Source: Bemisia tabaci (Eukaryota > Arthropoda > Insecta > Hemiptera > Aleyrodidae). Taken from it: DNA of 64,000 bases. The translations under genes were made by a program, and so were the position numbers. The stretch spans positions 21,969,883 through 22,033,882 of the forward strand of contig NC_092802.1 of NCBI RefSeq assembly GCF_918797505.1, in the 5' to 3' direction. Positions 21,602 through 32,370 of the stretch are shown in pieces; the stretch's first letter is position 1, and each line of letters starts with the position of its first letter. The notes beneath the pieces were generated by a model. The model was not told where the DNA came from. It worked only from the letters and a program-made list of their open reading frames with translations, and did no database searches.

Positions 21602-22067
21602 ACACTGGAAAAAAAAAACACATTGGATCTAGAGTCCAGACTCTTAAAAACATTGACAAGAAAAAATACTCTTGATTCAATCGGATTTTTGCTTGAATCA
21701 AAACGAAATCCGCTTAAATTAAGAGGCTTGGTTCTTGATTTAAGCTAGATTCTGATTGAATCAAGAGCACTTTTTCTTGTCGCTGTTTTTAAGAGTCTCG
21801 ACTCTAGATCCAATGCGTTTTTCCCAGTGTTGGAGATGCAATACATCTGGTTGTAAACTTTCGCGTTCCATGCAGACTCTTAAAAACATCGACAAGAAAA
21901 AGTACTCTTGATTCAATTAGAATCTAGCTTAAATCAAGAACCAAGCCTCCTAATTTAAGCGGATTTCGTTTTGATTCAAGCAAAAATCCGATTGAATCAA
22001 GAGTATGTTATCTTGTCAATGCTTTCAAGAGTCTGGACTCTAGATCCAATGTGTTTTTTTTTCCAGT
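21602..22067. mobile_element. Composite family G insert flanked by 20-bp direct repeats
   Basis: Family G ends read ACACTGGAAAA and TTTTCCAGTGT, next to CACATTGGATC. One complete copy (21602-21830) is followed by a second, inverted and left-truncated copy (about 21868-22067). The whole block lies between two identical 20-mers, GCTCAGATGTTGATGATCCT, at 21582-21601 and 22068-22087. Deleting the insert and one repeat restores the ATCGCGAT cluster. Confidence 0.8.
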
Positions 22068-22087
22068 GCTCAGATGTTGATGATCCT

Positions 22088-22140
22088 AGCGATTTTATCG
22101 CCGATAAAATCGCAATATCTCGCGATTTTTCCGTTGAAAA
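22088..22140. repeat. ATCGCGAT-rich cluster, right part
   Basis: GCGATTTTATCGCCGATAAA followed by ATCGCAATATCTCGCGATTT continues the 21330-21581 pattern, then stops abruptly in unique sequence. Confidence 0.6.
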
Positions 22141-22209
22141 ATACGACTTGGGCACGTTGCTTCGAGAGGGAAACGACAAAATGCGACTTGAACACACCAT
22201 TTTTCAAAA

Positions 22210-22404
22210 CCGAGGAATCCTTTTAACCCAGAGACCCCGGCGTGCATCCAAAAACGATCTACTGACCGCTCCGATCCACGGTTTAGTTACTTTTGGGGTC
22301 AGCGTGACGGGACGGGATGCAGTCGCCCGGGAGGGGGGGGGGGGGGTCCGGCGGCACGTCGGGCGTCGCGACGCTACACTACGTCGACGCCGACGCGACG
22401 TGCG
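22210..22404. promoter_or_regulatory. CpG-rich block with poly-G run upstream of a small ORF
   Basis: The G+C and CpG content rises sharply, with an uninterrupted G run at 22332-22346 and GTCGCGACG/ACGTCGACG palindromic patches. It lies directly upstream of the ATG at 22405. It may be a promoter and 5' UTR, but no TATA box or initiator was singled out. Confidence 0.3.
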
Positions 22405-22575
22405 ATGAAAGTCAATGAACGGCAAGGTCGTATCCGCCTGCCGCTCCCGCCCGAGAGCGACGAGGAAGAGGCGAGAGGAGATTCGATCGGTGATGCAATC
22501 AGCTTCGATCGGAAATCAAGTTCAACGATGACGCTCGTCCACTCTTCTGCCGTGCTAAGGAAGAACGCCGTATGA
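22405..22575 (+). CDS. Candidate first exon or disrupted ORF ending inside a MITE, 56 codons
   Basis: The ATG (context TGCGATGAA) opens a frame whose product starts MKVNERQGRIRLPLPPESDE, with an acidic ESDEEEARGD segment (18-27) and SFDRKSSS near residue 33. Composition and lack of repeats look coding up to codon 47. From 22547 the frame runs into the family A insertion, which supplies the last residues and the TGA at 22573-22575. Without the insertion the frame would still meet a stop soon, at another transposon remnant. It may be the first coding exon of a gene whose donor lies before 22547 (a weak one is at ATCG then GTGATG), or a gene broken by the insertion. No family is recognised. Confidence 0.35.
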   Translation: MKVNERQGRIRLPLPPESDEEEARGDSIGDAISFDRKSSSTMTLVHSSAVLRKNAV

Positions 22576-23036
22576 ACATTCGAGAGTTGCCAAATTTCCT
22601 TGGATAAAATGTATATTTTGGACGAAATTTGCGAATATTTTCCCATGAAATGTTCAAAAACTTTAGATCAAATTACAAACAAAATCATCTGAAAAATTGG
22701 CAGAGAAATATTAAAAAATTGTCCTGAAAATTAGTGATTTGCCAGAAGAAATTTGGCAACGCCTGAAGGCTCATACGGCGTTTTCCCTGGCACGAAAGAA
22801 TAAGTTTAAAGATTGTTACCTTTAACTATTATTTCCCTCGATAAAACACGTATTTTTGACGACATTCATGCATATTTTTCCTCGAAATTTTCAGATATTT
22901 TAGATTGAATTGCGTGCAAAAATGTCTCAAAATTTTGGGAAAGAATATTCAGAGTTTTCCTAATAAATTCAGTTTTTATCGAAAGAAACTAGGCAACGTC
23001 TGAAGGCTTATACGGCGTTCTTCCTTAGCACGGCAG
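22547..23036. mobile_element. Fused pair of family A MITEs within one 4-bp target duplication
   Basis: A full copy (22547 to about 22795) is joined to a second copy lacking its left inverted repeat (about 22800-23036). TCTT flanks the pair as a whole (22543-22546 and 23037-23040) but not the junction, so the 490-bp fusion behaves as one unit. Confidence 0.8.
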
Positions 23037-23044
23037 TCTTGCTG

Positions 23045-23200
23045 CCGGTAGCGTGGCGTGCACTAGCGATCATCGATATTTCCTCATTTGAAGCTATGGT
23101 AGAGAATCGATTATTAAGGTGTTCGCTGCGAACACCCTGCAGTCTATCGATCCTTTGCCATAGGTTTAATGGCAAACCAATCGATATGTCGCAGGCGAAT
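23045..23200. mobile_element. Family C hAT-like element, rearranged
   Basis: It begins GGTAGCGTGGCGTGCAC and contains AAGGTGTTCGCTGCGAACAC and CCATAGGTTTAATGGCA in reverse orientation to most copies, ending near ATCGATATGTCGCA. It stands 8 bp after the family A pair. Confidence 0.6.
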
Positions 23201-25026
23201 AGTAAAATTAGGCATTTTGTCAAATGCCTGGGCGAATAGTCAAATATTCTAACTTAGATTGAAATTCTGATTCTTTTCCTAATTTCAGGCAAAATAATTC
23301 ATCGCTCCTGCCAGAGAAAATCCTCAGTAAAAATTTGCGCACACAATAGTATGTTAAACAATGTTTAGCTCCTGAGGAGACACTCATCTTGAAATTTTCA
23401 GCATGTCGTAAAATACAGAATTTTTGGAATTTCAACATTTAAAAATATGAGATGCAATTGAAGAGGAAGAGACAAAAAGAGTTCGTATAGGTTTGATGAG
23501 TTATTTCTACAAAAATAGTGAAAAATCGTGAGCTCTTTGCCATAAATTCACAAAATTGTCGTTAGATTTCACAGAACTTTCTTTGTCAACAAAAATTCAG
23601 CACACAAACCCTCGTATTTTAAGTTTTGCTCAAAGCAATCCCCCCCTCCCCCTGGTCCTAATCTTTCTTCCTTAACCAAAAGCCGCAAATGCGAATTGAT
23701 TTTAAGTATGATGGTGCATACATTTTGACTGGAATAATGTATTGAGTCCCTCCGATTAGCAAATTTATATAGCTCAACAAAAATAACAAAGTGTATATTT
23801 GCGTATTTTTCATAAAATCGTATAATCAGAAGATTGGAAATTCATATAAGTTCCAAATATTTTGTTTTTAACGGTTATTGACTACATTATACGTGAGGAT
23901 ATATAGCAAGTGTTCAAATCTTATTCGCATTTTGAGAGGGTCAATTTTTACACCAATATCACTTTCGCTGCATATTCACCGAAAAATAACTGTTTTTGAG
24001 CTAAAGCAGAGGTTTACATATTGAACGTGGTCGACGAAATCTCGAACTGGTTCTTAGTCGACGATTTCCAGACACTCTGACTTTAGAAAACTTCGAAATG
24101 TGTTTTTTCGTTTACTTCCTATGTGAAATAATAGTTCTATCTCAATAATTCTATCTCTAATATCTCAGCTATCATAATATTAAATGTAACCTGACTTCTT
24201 CCGCTCAACACATATGTATACTCCTTTTTTAAGAAGGTCCATAGAAGGTCAATTTAATCCACTAAATGTATAATGACGCATAATTTGTCTGATAACTGAC
24301 GTATAAAATGCCTTCAGTTGATGGTGTATGCAACTTCACCTACGTTCGTCTCCACAAAGTGTCGAAATCGAAACTTGCGCCTCTCGTTGTCTCGTCTCGG
24401 AAACATCGTTTGAACTTGGGAGAGGATTGGAATTCTTTCGACGCTTCTGTTCCAACCGAGTCTTTTCCGTTAGTGTTTAGAACGAAAAGAGTGTCGTCTT
24501 TCAGCCCGTTCAATGACACGAATATTACCATATTTGTCACCCATTAATAATCAGTCGTTAAGTTAGGTCAGGAGGCCCAAAGCGACGAAAATAAATTTTG
24601 ACGGATGTCTCTATCGATGAATTGCAAATGAGTGCCGTTCACCACTCATCGCAGATGGTCGAATGGGAATTTTGATCTATCTGAACTTGAGTCGGAATTT
24701 AAGGAAAGGTTACCAACGTGTTTGTTTTAAATTCATGATCAGTTAATACGATCGATTTTGACTCATCGTTGTGTTTATGACCTTTTTTTTGATCAGGTCC
24801 CCAATGAAAATTTTCTGTTTAACGAGTGTTTGGGTTATTAAAAATCCTTGACCCAAATCCCTTTAATTTTAAGCCGGCTTCGGTAATGTGACTTCGCATG
24901 AAAGCTCGTCTTTCATTGTAAACTGGCTCCAATTGCGTTTTGAAAGGTTCACTTTTAAAAATTTCCTTGTTATGATCCGCCGAGCCACCACCCAATCTTT
25001 CAGATTCCCAGTAGCGATTCTTGAAA
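23201..25026. other. Unassigned stretch with a palindromic box and a TATA-like site
   Basis: AGGCATTTTGTCAAATGCCT at 23209-23228 is a palindromic box also found near both ends of the 33256-33892 element. At 24301-24308 TATAAAA precedes a CpG-richer unique block (24330-24520) with open frames on both strands. Without splice partners or recognisable residues no gene is called. The rest is AT-rich and featureless. Confidence 0.35.
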
Positions 25027-25167
25027 GTTGGCAACCATGTTATTCATCCATTTGTATGTAAAACAATCGAGTCTTTGTGAGGTAGCTTGCCTCACCTATA
25101 ATCGATATTTCTAATGAATTTGAATGGAGGAATAAACAGTGTTGCCAACTTGCAAAATCGCCACTGC
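25027..25167. mobile_element. Family D element
   Basis: It runs from AGTTGGCAACCATG to TTGCAAAATCGCCACTG with the centre GTGAGGTAGCTTGCCTCAC. The leftmost few bases of the left arm are missing. Confidence 0.7.
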
Positions 25168-25870
25168 AAATTCCTTACACACGAGTATTTTTAGATTGAA
25201 TTTGATTTTAAATAGAATTTGAAAGGTACCAAGGGATGTACATTTACCGAAAATCACCCAAGGATCATTCATATTTATCAGGACTGTCCCTGGAGGGTCA
25301 CATTGTCAAGTTTTAGGGAGAAAAAACTCACGCCCTTTCGATAAAATTTTCTAACGAGGACGAAAGAGTTATATGATCTAAATTTTTTTAAACATCACGA
25401 TTTGACCTCTTAGACAGAAATCCAGCTAATGTAACGGAGATTCATACGAAAATGCGGTCAATGACAAGAAATGCAGCTAAAAAGGGGTACTAAAAAATTC
25501 TGCCACCCTAGTATCTGTTCTGTTCATGCTACTAAATAAATATCATCCTGTCTTTCCAAGAAAATTGTATAGTGTTTAAAGTGTTATACGTGCAATCCAG
25601 CCAAACGGCCTCTACGATAAATTTATTGTAAGACAGATTAGCTAGATCACTGCTTCCAATACCTCTACCTCTAGCCTGACAGATTCAAGCCTCACCACTT
25701 CTAATAAAATGATGCAAAACGAGGACGCTCTTGAAATTGAAAGAGAGCGACACAAATGAAAAGGAATAAAAACAAATCAAAGAAAAATAGAGGGAATAAG
25801 CATATAAATGAGAAAAATGGGAGGAAAGAAGGAAGGAGAAAGTGAAATATTCTCTATAATAAATAAATAT
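25168..25870. other. Unassigned stretch
   Basis: Unique-looking sequence with no gene call. 25745-25860 is purine-rich (GA, AAAT), which gives a misleading open frame on the minus strand. Confidence 0.4.
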
Positions 25871-28254
25871 CAGGGCCGGATGAAGGGGGTGGCGGTGGCT
25901 ACATGGGCCGCGGCCCATGGAGGCAAATTTAGGGGGCGGCAAATTTTGCAATTTTTTTAAATGTAGGTATAAAAAAGATCGGATTTAGAAAAAAAAAATT
26001 ATCAATAAGAAAAGGAAACAAAATCTCTTTTTCCTGAGAGTATAGTAATTTCTAATTTTGTCGTTTTTCGGTGACACAAGAGACAGTATCTTCAATTAGT
26101 CGAGTTAGGAGAGGAACTAAACACGCAATTTGGCCTGGAGCTTAGCGCAGAGAGGAATGATGGCGAGGACTTGAGATGAAAAGGATAGGAGCCCTCGGCG
26201 CGACGGTCGGCATGTAACACACATTAGCGCCTACAAGACTGCATGAATACTTCACGCATCGCGTCAAACAGTGTGCGGTGAGGAGCGGTTGGCGTGAAAC
26301 GCATAGCGCCTACAAGACTGCATGAATACTTCACGCATTGCGCCAAACATAGTGCCATCAGCACGGCGCACACTGTGGTATTTGACCGAAAAACCTGGCC
26401 AAAACCTCAATTTTAAATTTTTTTTTTTTGGAAAACCAATGTGATATTCGAAATCTACACCGTTTTTTACCCCAGTAGCCATGTATGTGCCATTTTTCGA
26501 GTGGCTCAATTTCCCGCGAAGAGACCACGAAGTTACCTATTTCTCAGCGATTTTTTTTATATGTTTCGACGCGCTACTCGTCGATCAGTTTACTTCAACT
26601 GTGCGACCATGGGAGGGAAGTTCGGCGATATGCAACACATTCTTAAGGGTATATTCTACACAACTAACCACAGTATTTTCGAAATTTCCTTTTTTAGTGA
26701 TTTTCACAGGAGGTTGAAAAGTGATGTAAAAGTAAACGTTTTTTTCGAATTTCACAGTCCGATTAAAAATTTCTCTCAACTACTCTCAAGCGGTTTCAGG
26801 CGGAATGTTATAGTCCGAAGTGGGTATTTTCAGGATTCAGGGTCGACAGACTGAGGAAAACTGAGGAAATTGAAATTTTTGACTTCAAACATGGACTTTT
26901 GAGCGATTTTCACAAAAATGAACGGGAAAAATTATGTCGATATGACGACTGAAATTGTATTTTTCCAACAGCTCTGACCCATTTAGTACCAATTGGGTGA
27001 TATTTGGTCACCCAACCTGTTTTTTTGGCCCCTACGCCCTCGAAAGAGGGATTAAAAAAAATAATTTGAAAGCGGATGGGAGGGTCACTTTAAAGTCTTG
27101 CAAAAGTGCTTAATCCGTTATCTAACAATATCTTCGTGCATTATCCTTGAGTATAGACATATTTATGCCATGATTTACTTTGACAGACAAATTTGAGTCC
27201 ATGCGGCCCCGGGGATGGGGCCTTAAAAGTGGCCCTCTGGCACCATAAAATTACGCTGTGAGGCACACTTGAAGCCTCGTAAAAGTGAGATATGTGGTTT
27301 TCTTACAAATTTCTTAGTGAAGTGCCTCACTTTGAGATGTGGGACCATGGGTTAGGAAGGAACCCATCAAAATGAATCTTTTTCACAGGTGCTTTCTGTC
27401 CTTACAATGGTTCTTATTATGATAAAACTCATTTTCATCTTATAATTTATCCTCAAATCATCATATGGAGGTCCCGGCACTTTCATATTAGGACTAATTT
27501 TGATTCAAAACTGTCAAAAATCTAATATCTAGAATGATTCATATTAATTGTTTTGAGAAATGTACAATTACTCCTCAATGTGAGAGATCGGCTGTTTGGT
27601 CAAAAATTTTGAAGTGACTTACGCTGTTTTTAAAAAAAACCATTAATGAGGTAATAGAAAGTCCTTATTTCAAAAAGTAGACCATAGGTGAAGGAGAAAC
27701 TCGTCTAAATGCACCGCTTTAGTTAGATACTTTGCGTCCTTTTAAAGGCTTTTTGGAGGGCTTCTTGCACCCTCTTTAAACTCTCCGCAAATTGTCGTAT
27801 GATGTCTTAAGTGGTTAAATTGTGCATATTATCACTTAAGAAGAAGTACTGATTGTAAAATATTTTTAAAACTCGGCGATATCTGGTGATAAATAGTTTT
27901 GGCCAGCTTTTCAGGTCCAATACCACAGTGTGCGGCGCCGCGCCGCAGTGGCGGAAGTTAAAATTATTAAACCACATTAATGTTTGTTCTTTTACAATTT
28001 GTTGGTTTATCTCTTATAAATGGAGGACCTTGTCCACACAGAGATATGTTTACGGAACTTAACTTTCGCGTCAAGTTCCGTGAAATTCTGCAACTTTTGA
28101 AATATACCCAACAGGAGCAGGTAAACGCGTCTAATGCACCCCTCCCCCTCCGGCACGTTCACTTGATGGTTTTTATTGATGTTTCAAAACGAATGAGAAG
28201 GAGGCGGCAAAATACAGGCGGCCCATGGGCGGCAAGTAGGTAAATCCGGCCCTG
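25871..28254. mobile_element. Family L hAT-like element with nested insert, 2384 bp
   Basis: The termini CAGGGCCGGAT and ATCCGGCCCTG are flanked by a perfect 8-bp duplication ATAAATAT (25863-25870, 28255-28262). Its ends align with the 12910-13788 copy. It differs by carrying a 1.56-kb TIR element at 26371-27930. No transposase is encoded. Confidence 0.85.
26371..27930. mobile_element. 1.56-kb TIR element nested in family L
   Basis: The ends CACTGTGGTATT and AATACCACAGTG are perfect inverses (the match extends outward through GCA and TGC). The interior has GC-richer patches (about 27030, 27205-27230) but no protein resembling a transposase. The longest plus-strand frame, 26441-26854, shows no recognisable domain. 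It is either a non-autonomous element or a decayed one. Confidence 0.7.
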
Positions 28255-28430
28255 ATAAATATCTATATAAAAAATCTCCTTCTCTTTTTCTTTCCCTCGA
28301 CTTGTCCTCCATTTATTTCTTCTCTTTCATCTTTAGCCCCCGTTTCGAAAGACGGAAATTCGGGTCCAAAAGACACACGATTGTCCGACTAAGGTTTAAA
28401 AATATTTCAATTTTAACGATACGGCCTATT

Positions 28431-28682
28431 CTGCCGTGCTAAGGAAAAACGCCGTATAAACCTTCAGAAGTTGCCAAAATCCCTTTGAAAATCACTAATT
28501 TTCAAGATCATTTACGAATATTTGTCTTCCAATTTCTCAAGTAATTTAGTTTGCAATTTGATCTAAAAAGTCTGAAAATTTCCAGAAAAAATATTGATAA
28601 CTTTCTTCAAAAATTAATATTTTCCGAGAGGAAATTTGGCAACTCTTGAATGTTTATACGGCGTTCTTTCTTAGCACGGCAG
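28431..28682. mobile_element. Family A MITE with 4-bp target duplication
   Basis: A complete copy with well-matched arms, flanked by TATT at 28427-28430 and 28683-28686. Confidence 0.88.
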
Positions 28683-29480
28683 TATTGCACTGAAGGAAAG
28701 ACACCTTTCAGTAGAAGACTCAACGTGACTCTAAGGATGTTGTGAACTTGGGTAGGATTGCAGGTAATGATCCAGTAAAGCAGCGCTTTACGTGTCTCAC
28801 GTTTTTTTTAAAAAGTATTTTTCGCTTCTTTTTACAGCACTTTAACATCGCACGTTTTCCTGTTGTGTCGTGTACCCCGACTCAAAGTGTTATTGCGCGC
28901 CGAAGTACCTAGGTATTTTGTTGATGGTATCAAGAATCATGTGTACTCGTAAAAAATTGGCGAATCGAAGGTGTGCGAAACGATAAAGGCACCTGCTTGG
29001 TGTAGTTAGGTTTCGTGATTTTGCGGGAGAAATCGAATTCTGATTAGAGTTCAAGGCCGTCTTGTGTACGCGTAACGCATTGTCAATTCACTGCAAAATG
29101 TTCGTATTATCTGCCGGTTTCTTTCGTTATTATGACCGTTCATAAAATACGTAAGACTAAAAATCGGATTTTTTTCACTTCCTTGACGTACTTGACGCAC
29201 TCGTTTCGTAGATCTGTAACCACCCCCCCCCCCCCCCCCCAAATATAACTGCTCAACTCCTCCAATTAGCTTTTGTTATGAATTTTGGATGAGAAATTGA
29301 AATCTCACTCATTTTTATCCTGATGTTGATCTCGCAGCGTTGATACGGATATACTGAATACCAATAAAGTAAGTTTACTCAGAGCATAAGTTCATAGGTC
29401 AATGTCTTGTCCTGCTGGGTTGATTTTTTGACCGCGTTTAACTTCGCATCATGAGTTATCAAACAGAAACTAGCACTACT
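28683..29480. other. Unassigned stretch with poly-C run
   Basis: No gene seen. An uninterrupted run of about 18 C lies at 29223-29240. The block 28830-29060 is slightly CpG-richer and unique. Confidence 0.4.
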
Positions 29481-29738
29481 CTGCCACGCTAAGAAAGAAC
29501 ACCGTTTGAACATTCGAGAGTTGCCAAATTGCCCCGGATAAAACATGTAATTTTGAGAACGATTATGCGTATTTTTCCTTGAAATTTTCAGACATTTTTG
29601 AAAAAATTGCAAGCAAAATTCTCTGAAAAAACTGAGGAAAAAAAATTCACAATTTTCCAATTAAATTAGGTTTTTATTGAAGGAAATGTGGCAACATCTG
29701 AAGGTTCATACGGCGTTCTTCCATAGCCATAGCACGGA
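29481..29738. mobile_element. Family A MITE
   Basis: It starts CTGCCACGCTAAGAAAGAAC. The right end has a short duplication (CATAGCCATAGCACGGAGG), so the terminal bases no longer match and no target duplication can be read. Confidence 0.75.
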
Positions 29739-29804
29739 GGTATATCGGCCTCATATTCAAGTGCGTCATGAGTAATGAACGCGAGGATCCGCACGTTCAA
29801 GCCA

Positions 29805-30090
29805 GCGGACTGATTATTGAAATTGATAGACAAAGCGATAGACAAAGAAGACATAGAGAGTAAAAAGCTATCCTATCGGCGGAAACGGGTGGCTCTTATA
29901 GACTAAGGAAGAAAATGATGGACTAATTATCGGGTCTCTCGTGGGTTGCCGTTAGTTAGTCTATCACCCACGACCCACGTCCTTTGTCCATTGCAACCAC
30001 CCGCTTCCACCAATAGGATCCCTCCAAATCCCTTTTGTCTTCTTTGTCTATAGCTTTGTCTATCAATTTCAATAATCGACCCGCAGGTTT
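29805..30090. mobile_element. Family E foldback element, complete
   Basis: Both ends are present: CTGATTATTGAAATTGATAG near 29811 and CTATCAATTTCAATAATCGA near 30059. An inner pair, GGGTTGCCGTTAGTTAGTC among them, marks the middle. This is the best reference copy in the window. Confidence 0.85.
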
Positions 30091-30186
30091 TATACCTCTC
30101 GTTTCCAACTTTTAGACATTTTGAAGCAATGAGCGAAAGTTCTCAAGTTAGTTGATTGTTTTCGAAAAGATTAAAATCTTCAAGCA

Positions 30187-30740
30187 TCAATGGACCACTA
30201 GACAAGGTACGAATTTCAGCATTCTGATACATGTTTCTCAATCAAAATTTCACGTAGAACACGATACGCACAACGAAAATTACCAAAATCAACTCCTGAC
30301 GAAGATATTTAATGATTCTTGACGCGTGAATTCAAACCACCCGCTCATGAAAACTCAATGCTCTACGTGATTCACATCGCGCGCTAAATGTTTATCATAA
30401 CAGTCTCTGCGATGTAAAAATCTTCAACTTCAATCTTGACACTTTGGCTCAGCTATAGCAAATTACCAATAGTTTGAACAACACATGGTGGAAAATGAAC
30501 ATTGCTTGATTGAGAAGCTTGCTGAAACCGTTGTAGTGCGCGATTTGACTCACGTAGAGCTTTGAGTTTCTTGTGAGCGGGCAGTTCAAATTCCTCGTAA
30601 TCAGTGCGAAATAAAAACGTTAATATCTTCGTTAGAAATTGATTTCGGTAATTTTCATAATGTGAATCGTGTTCTACGTGAAATTCTGGTTAAGAAACAT
30701 GTATCAGATTGCTTAAATTCGTACCTTGTCTAGTGGTCCA
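30187..30740. mobile_element. Family F TIR element with 8-bp target duplication
   Basis: TGGACCACTAGACAAGGTAC and its inverse bound a 550-bp foldback closely resembling the 14159 copy. TTCAAGCA stands on both sides (30179-30186, 30741-30748). Confidence 0.88.
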
Positions 30741-30748
30741 TTCAAGCA

Positions 30749-31628
30749 ATAAAACTGAATAGGTGAGATTTGGAGAGGGTTTTAAATGGATTCATGTGTT
30801 TTTTTGTTTGAATTTATGCGCATTGCTGAGCAAGGTATGGGAAAACACTCACTCGGGGAAATTTTATTTTATTATGGACTGAAGAATGTTTTTGAAATTG
30901 TGATGACTTCACCTTGAGGGGAGTAATTTTCATTATTCAGACAAAAAATTGCTGGATAGGGTGTGTTTGACACAAGTGCGGTAATCTGAAGCAGATTAGG
31001 TATTTTCTTTCCGATTATATTTGATTCGTTAAATATTTCGGAACATTATCAAATCTTTACTTCTGAAAACGGAATTTATTTCGAAGGTAAAGCGCTGAAT
31101 AAAAATCGATTTTAGTGCATGCACGTGCTAAATTTTGGGATATGGAGTTAAAGGTTCAAAATTGAATGATTCATGCCGGAAAAGAAAAATTGAAATCGTT
31201 GGAAATTTACCAAATATTGAGGTATGATATTTCATTTCTTTCACGTATTATCGACTTGGCGTGAGGTATTATATGCTTTTATTTGTCAAAATATACTACC
31301 TAATATTTTCATACACAGAATATAGCGCGTTAATGTCATCATCTTAAGTGATTCTGAATCGTCAGAAATCTCCTTAGAATATTATTACCGAGTCGTTTCT
31401 TGAATATGAAAATGAGGTATCCTTAGCATAACAACGACCGTTTTATGTAAGGAATTTTCTAAACACAATTATTGGACAATTGTTAGAAATTAAATTTTAG
31501 GAAATAATTTCGGGATGTTGTTCAAATAAATGTGCACTCAGTAAATTAACGTAAAATATTATTTCTAAAACTACTTTTTTAAAGAGATTGTTTAACACGT
31601 TTTTTCGAACATGTCAATTTCTTAAACA
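30749..31628. other. Repeat-poor AT-rich stretch
   Basis: No element recurring elsewhere in the window is seen. It could be intronic sequence upstream of the exon-like segments that follow. Confidence 0.4.
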
Positions 31629-31715
31629 ATGACAGCAGATCTTCTAAGAATTGATGATACTGTAGCTTACTTCAATCCTGTCTCTTGTACATTTTGCTTT
31701 GAAAATATCCAAAAG
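31629..31715 (+). CDS. Candidate coding exon, 29 codons
   Basis: An ATG-initiated frame (MTADLLRIDDTVAYFNPVSC onward, with two further Cys residues) ends cleanly at a strong donor, CAAAAG then GTACGA. Its end phase is 0. Joining it to the next exon-like segment (31864) in that phase reaches a stop after nine codons, so either the two belong to different frames or one is not an exon. No family is recognised. Confidence 0.3.
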
Positions 31716-31863
31716 GTACGATATGCGCAATATATATTCTGAATATATATTTTAACCATTTCTCAAGAGGTGTCTTTAAAAATTTAAGGGTTTTTTCGAT
31801 ATGTTTTCGAATCGATTGTATTTTTGGAATAATTTGTGTTGAGGAATTTTTCGATTTGTGCAG

Positions 31864-31930
31864 ACGTCACAACAGCCAAGAAATTACTCTTAGATTGCCA
31901 GATACCTCAGCTCCGGCCAGAGGACGTAAG
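31864..31930 (+). CDS. Candidate internal exon, 67 bp
   Basis: It is preceded by a T-rich tract and GTGCAG, and followed by GTGATA after CGTAAG. One frame (entering with one base carried over) gives VTTAKKLLLDCQIPQLRPED, which looks protein-like. A second frame is also open. No phase-matched partner on the 5' side is visible in that frame, and a mobile fragment begins at 31940. Confidence 0.3.
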
Positions 31931-31939
31931 GTGATAACA

Positions 31940-32030
31940 ATGCTAAAGCTTTGGATGCGACTATTCGCGCTTTGCGGATGTCCGTGTGTCCTATGGATGG
32001 AATTGAAGGCCTTTTACTATTCCTGTCCTT
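31940..32030. repeat. Family Q fragment
   Basis: GATGCGACTATTCGCGC, then GGATGTCCGTGTG, then GAAGGC forms a block that recurs at 34990-35075 and, as inverted arms, at 47370-47850. Confidence 0.5.
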
Positions 32031-32082
32031 GTAGCAGCTGCAGAGTGCAAGCAGTGGCGATACTTGCTAGATAGCAACATTG

Positions 32083-32233
32083 CAGTGGCGTAGCGTGCTT
32101 TGCGATATAGCGATTGACCTTTAAACCTATAGAAAAGGATCGATAAATAATCGATATCATCGATAATAATCGATTCTTTACTTCAGCTTCGAAATGGGAA
32201 AGATCGATAATCGATCATTCACGCCTCGCCACT
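32083..32233. mobile_element. Family C hAT-like MITE
   Basis: It runs from CAGTGGCGTAGCGTGC to CACGCCTCGCCACTG. AACATT is found on both flanks, shifted by one base on the left. Confidence 0.8.
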
Positions 32234-32254
32234 GAACATTAGGTTTCAGATTGC

Positions 32255-32370
32255 ATGTGCAACAATCGATTCCTTCAGAAGCAGGCTGTCTCACCCAGAA
32301 TCGATTATTTGTAATGGATTCAAATGGATCCAAATGAAGGGGAGGCTGCGTAACTTTATAACTTGTGAAG
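32255..32370. mobile_element. Family D element, partial
   Basis: ACAATCGATTCCTTCAGAAG, GCAGGCTGTCTCACCCAG and AATCGATTATTTGTAATGG correspond to the centre and right half. The left arm is missing and ATGGATTCAAATGG is partly duplicated. Confidence 0.5.

Noticed and set aside
26441..26854. 137-residue plus-strand frame inside the nested TIR element
   Set aside because: No transposase motif or other recognisable domain, and composition follows AT-rich repeat DNA.
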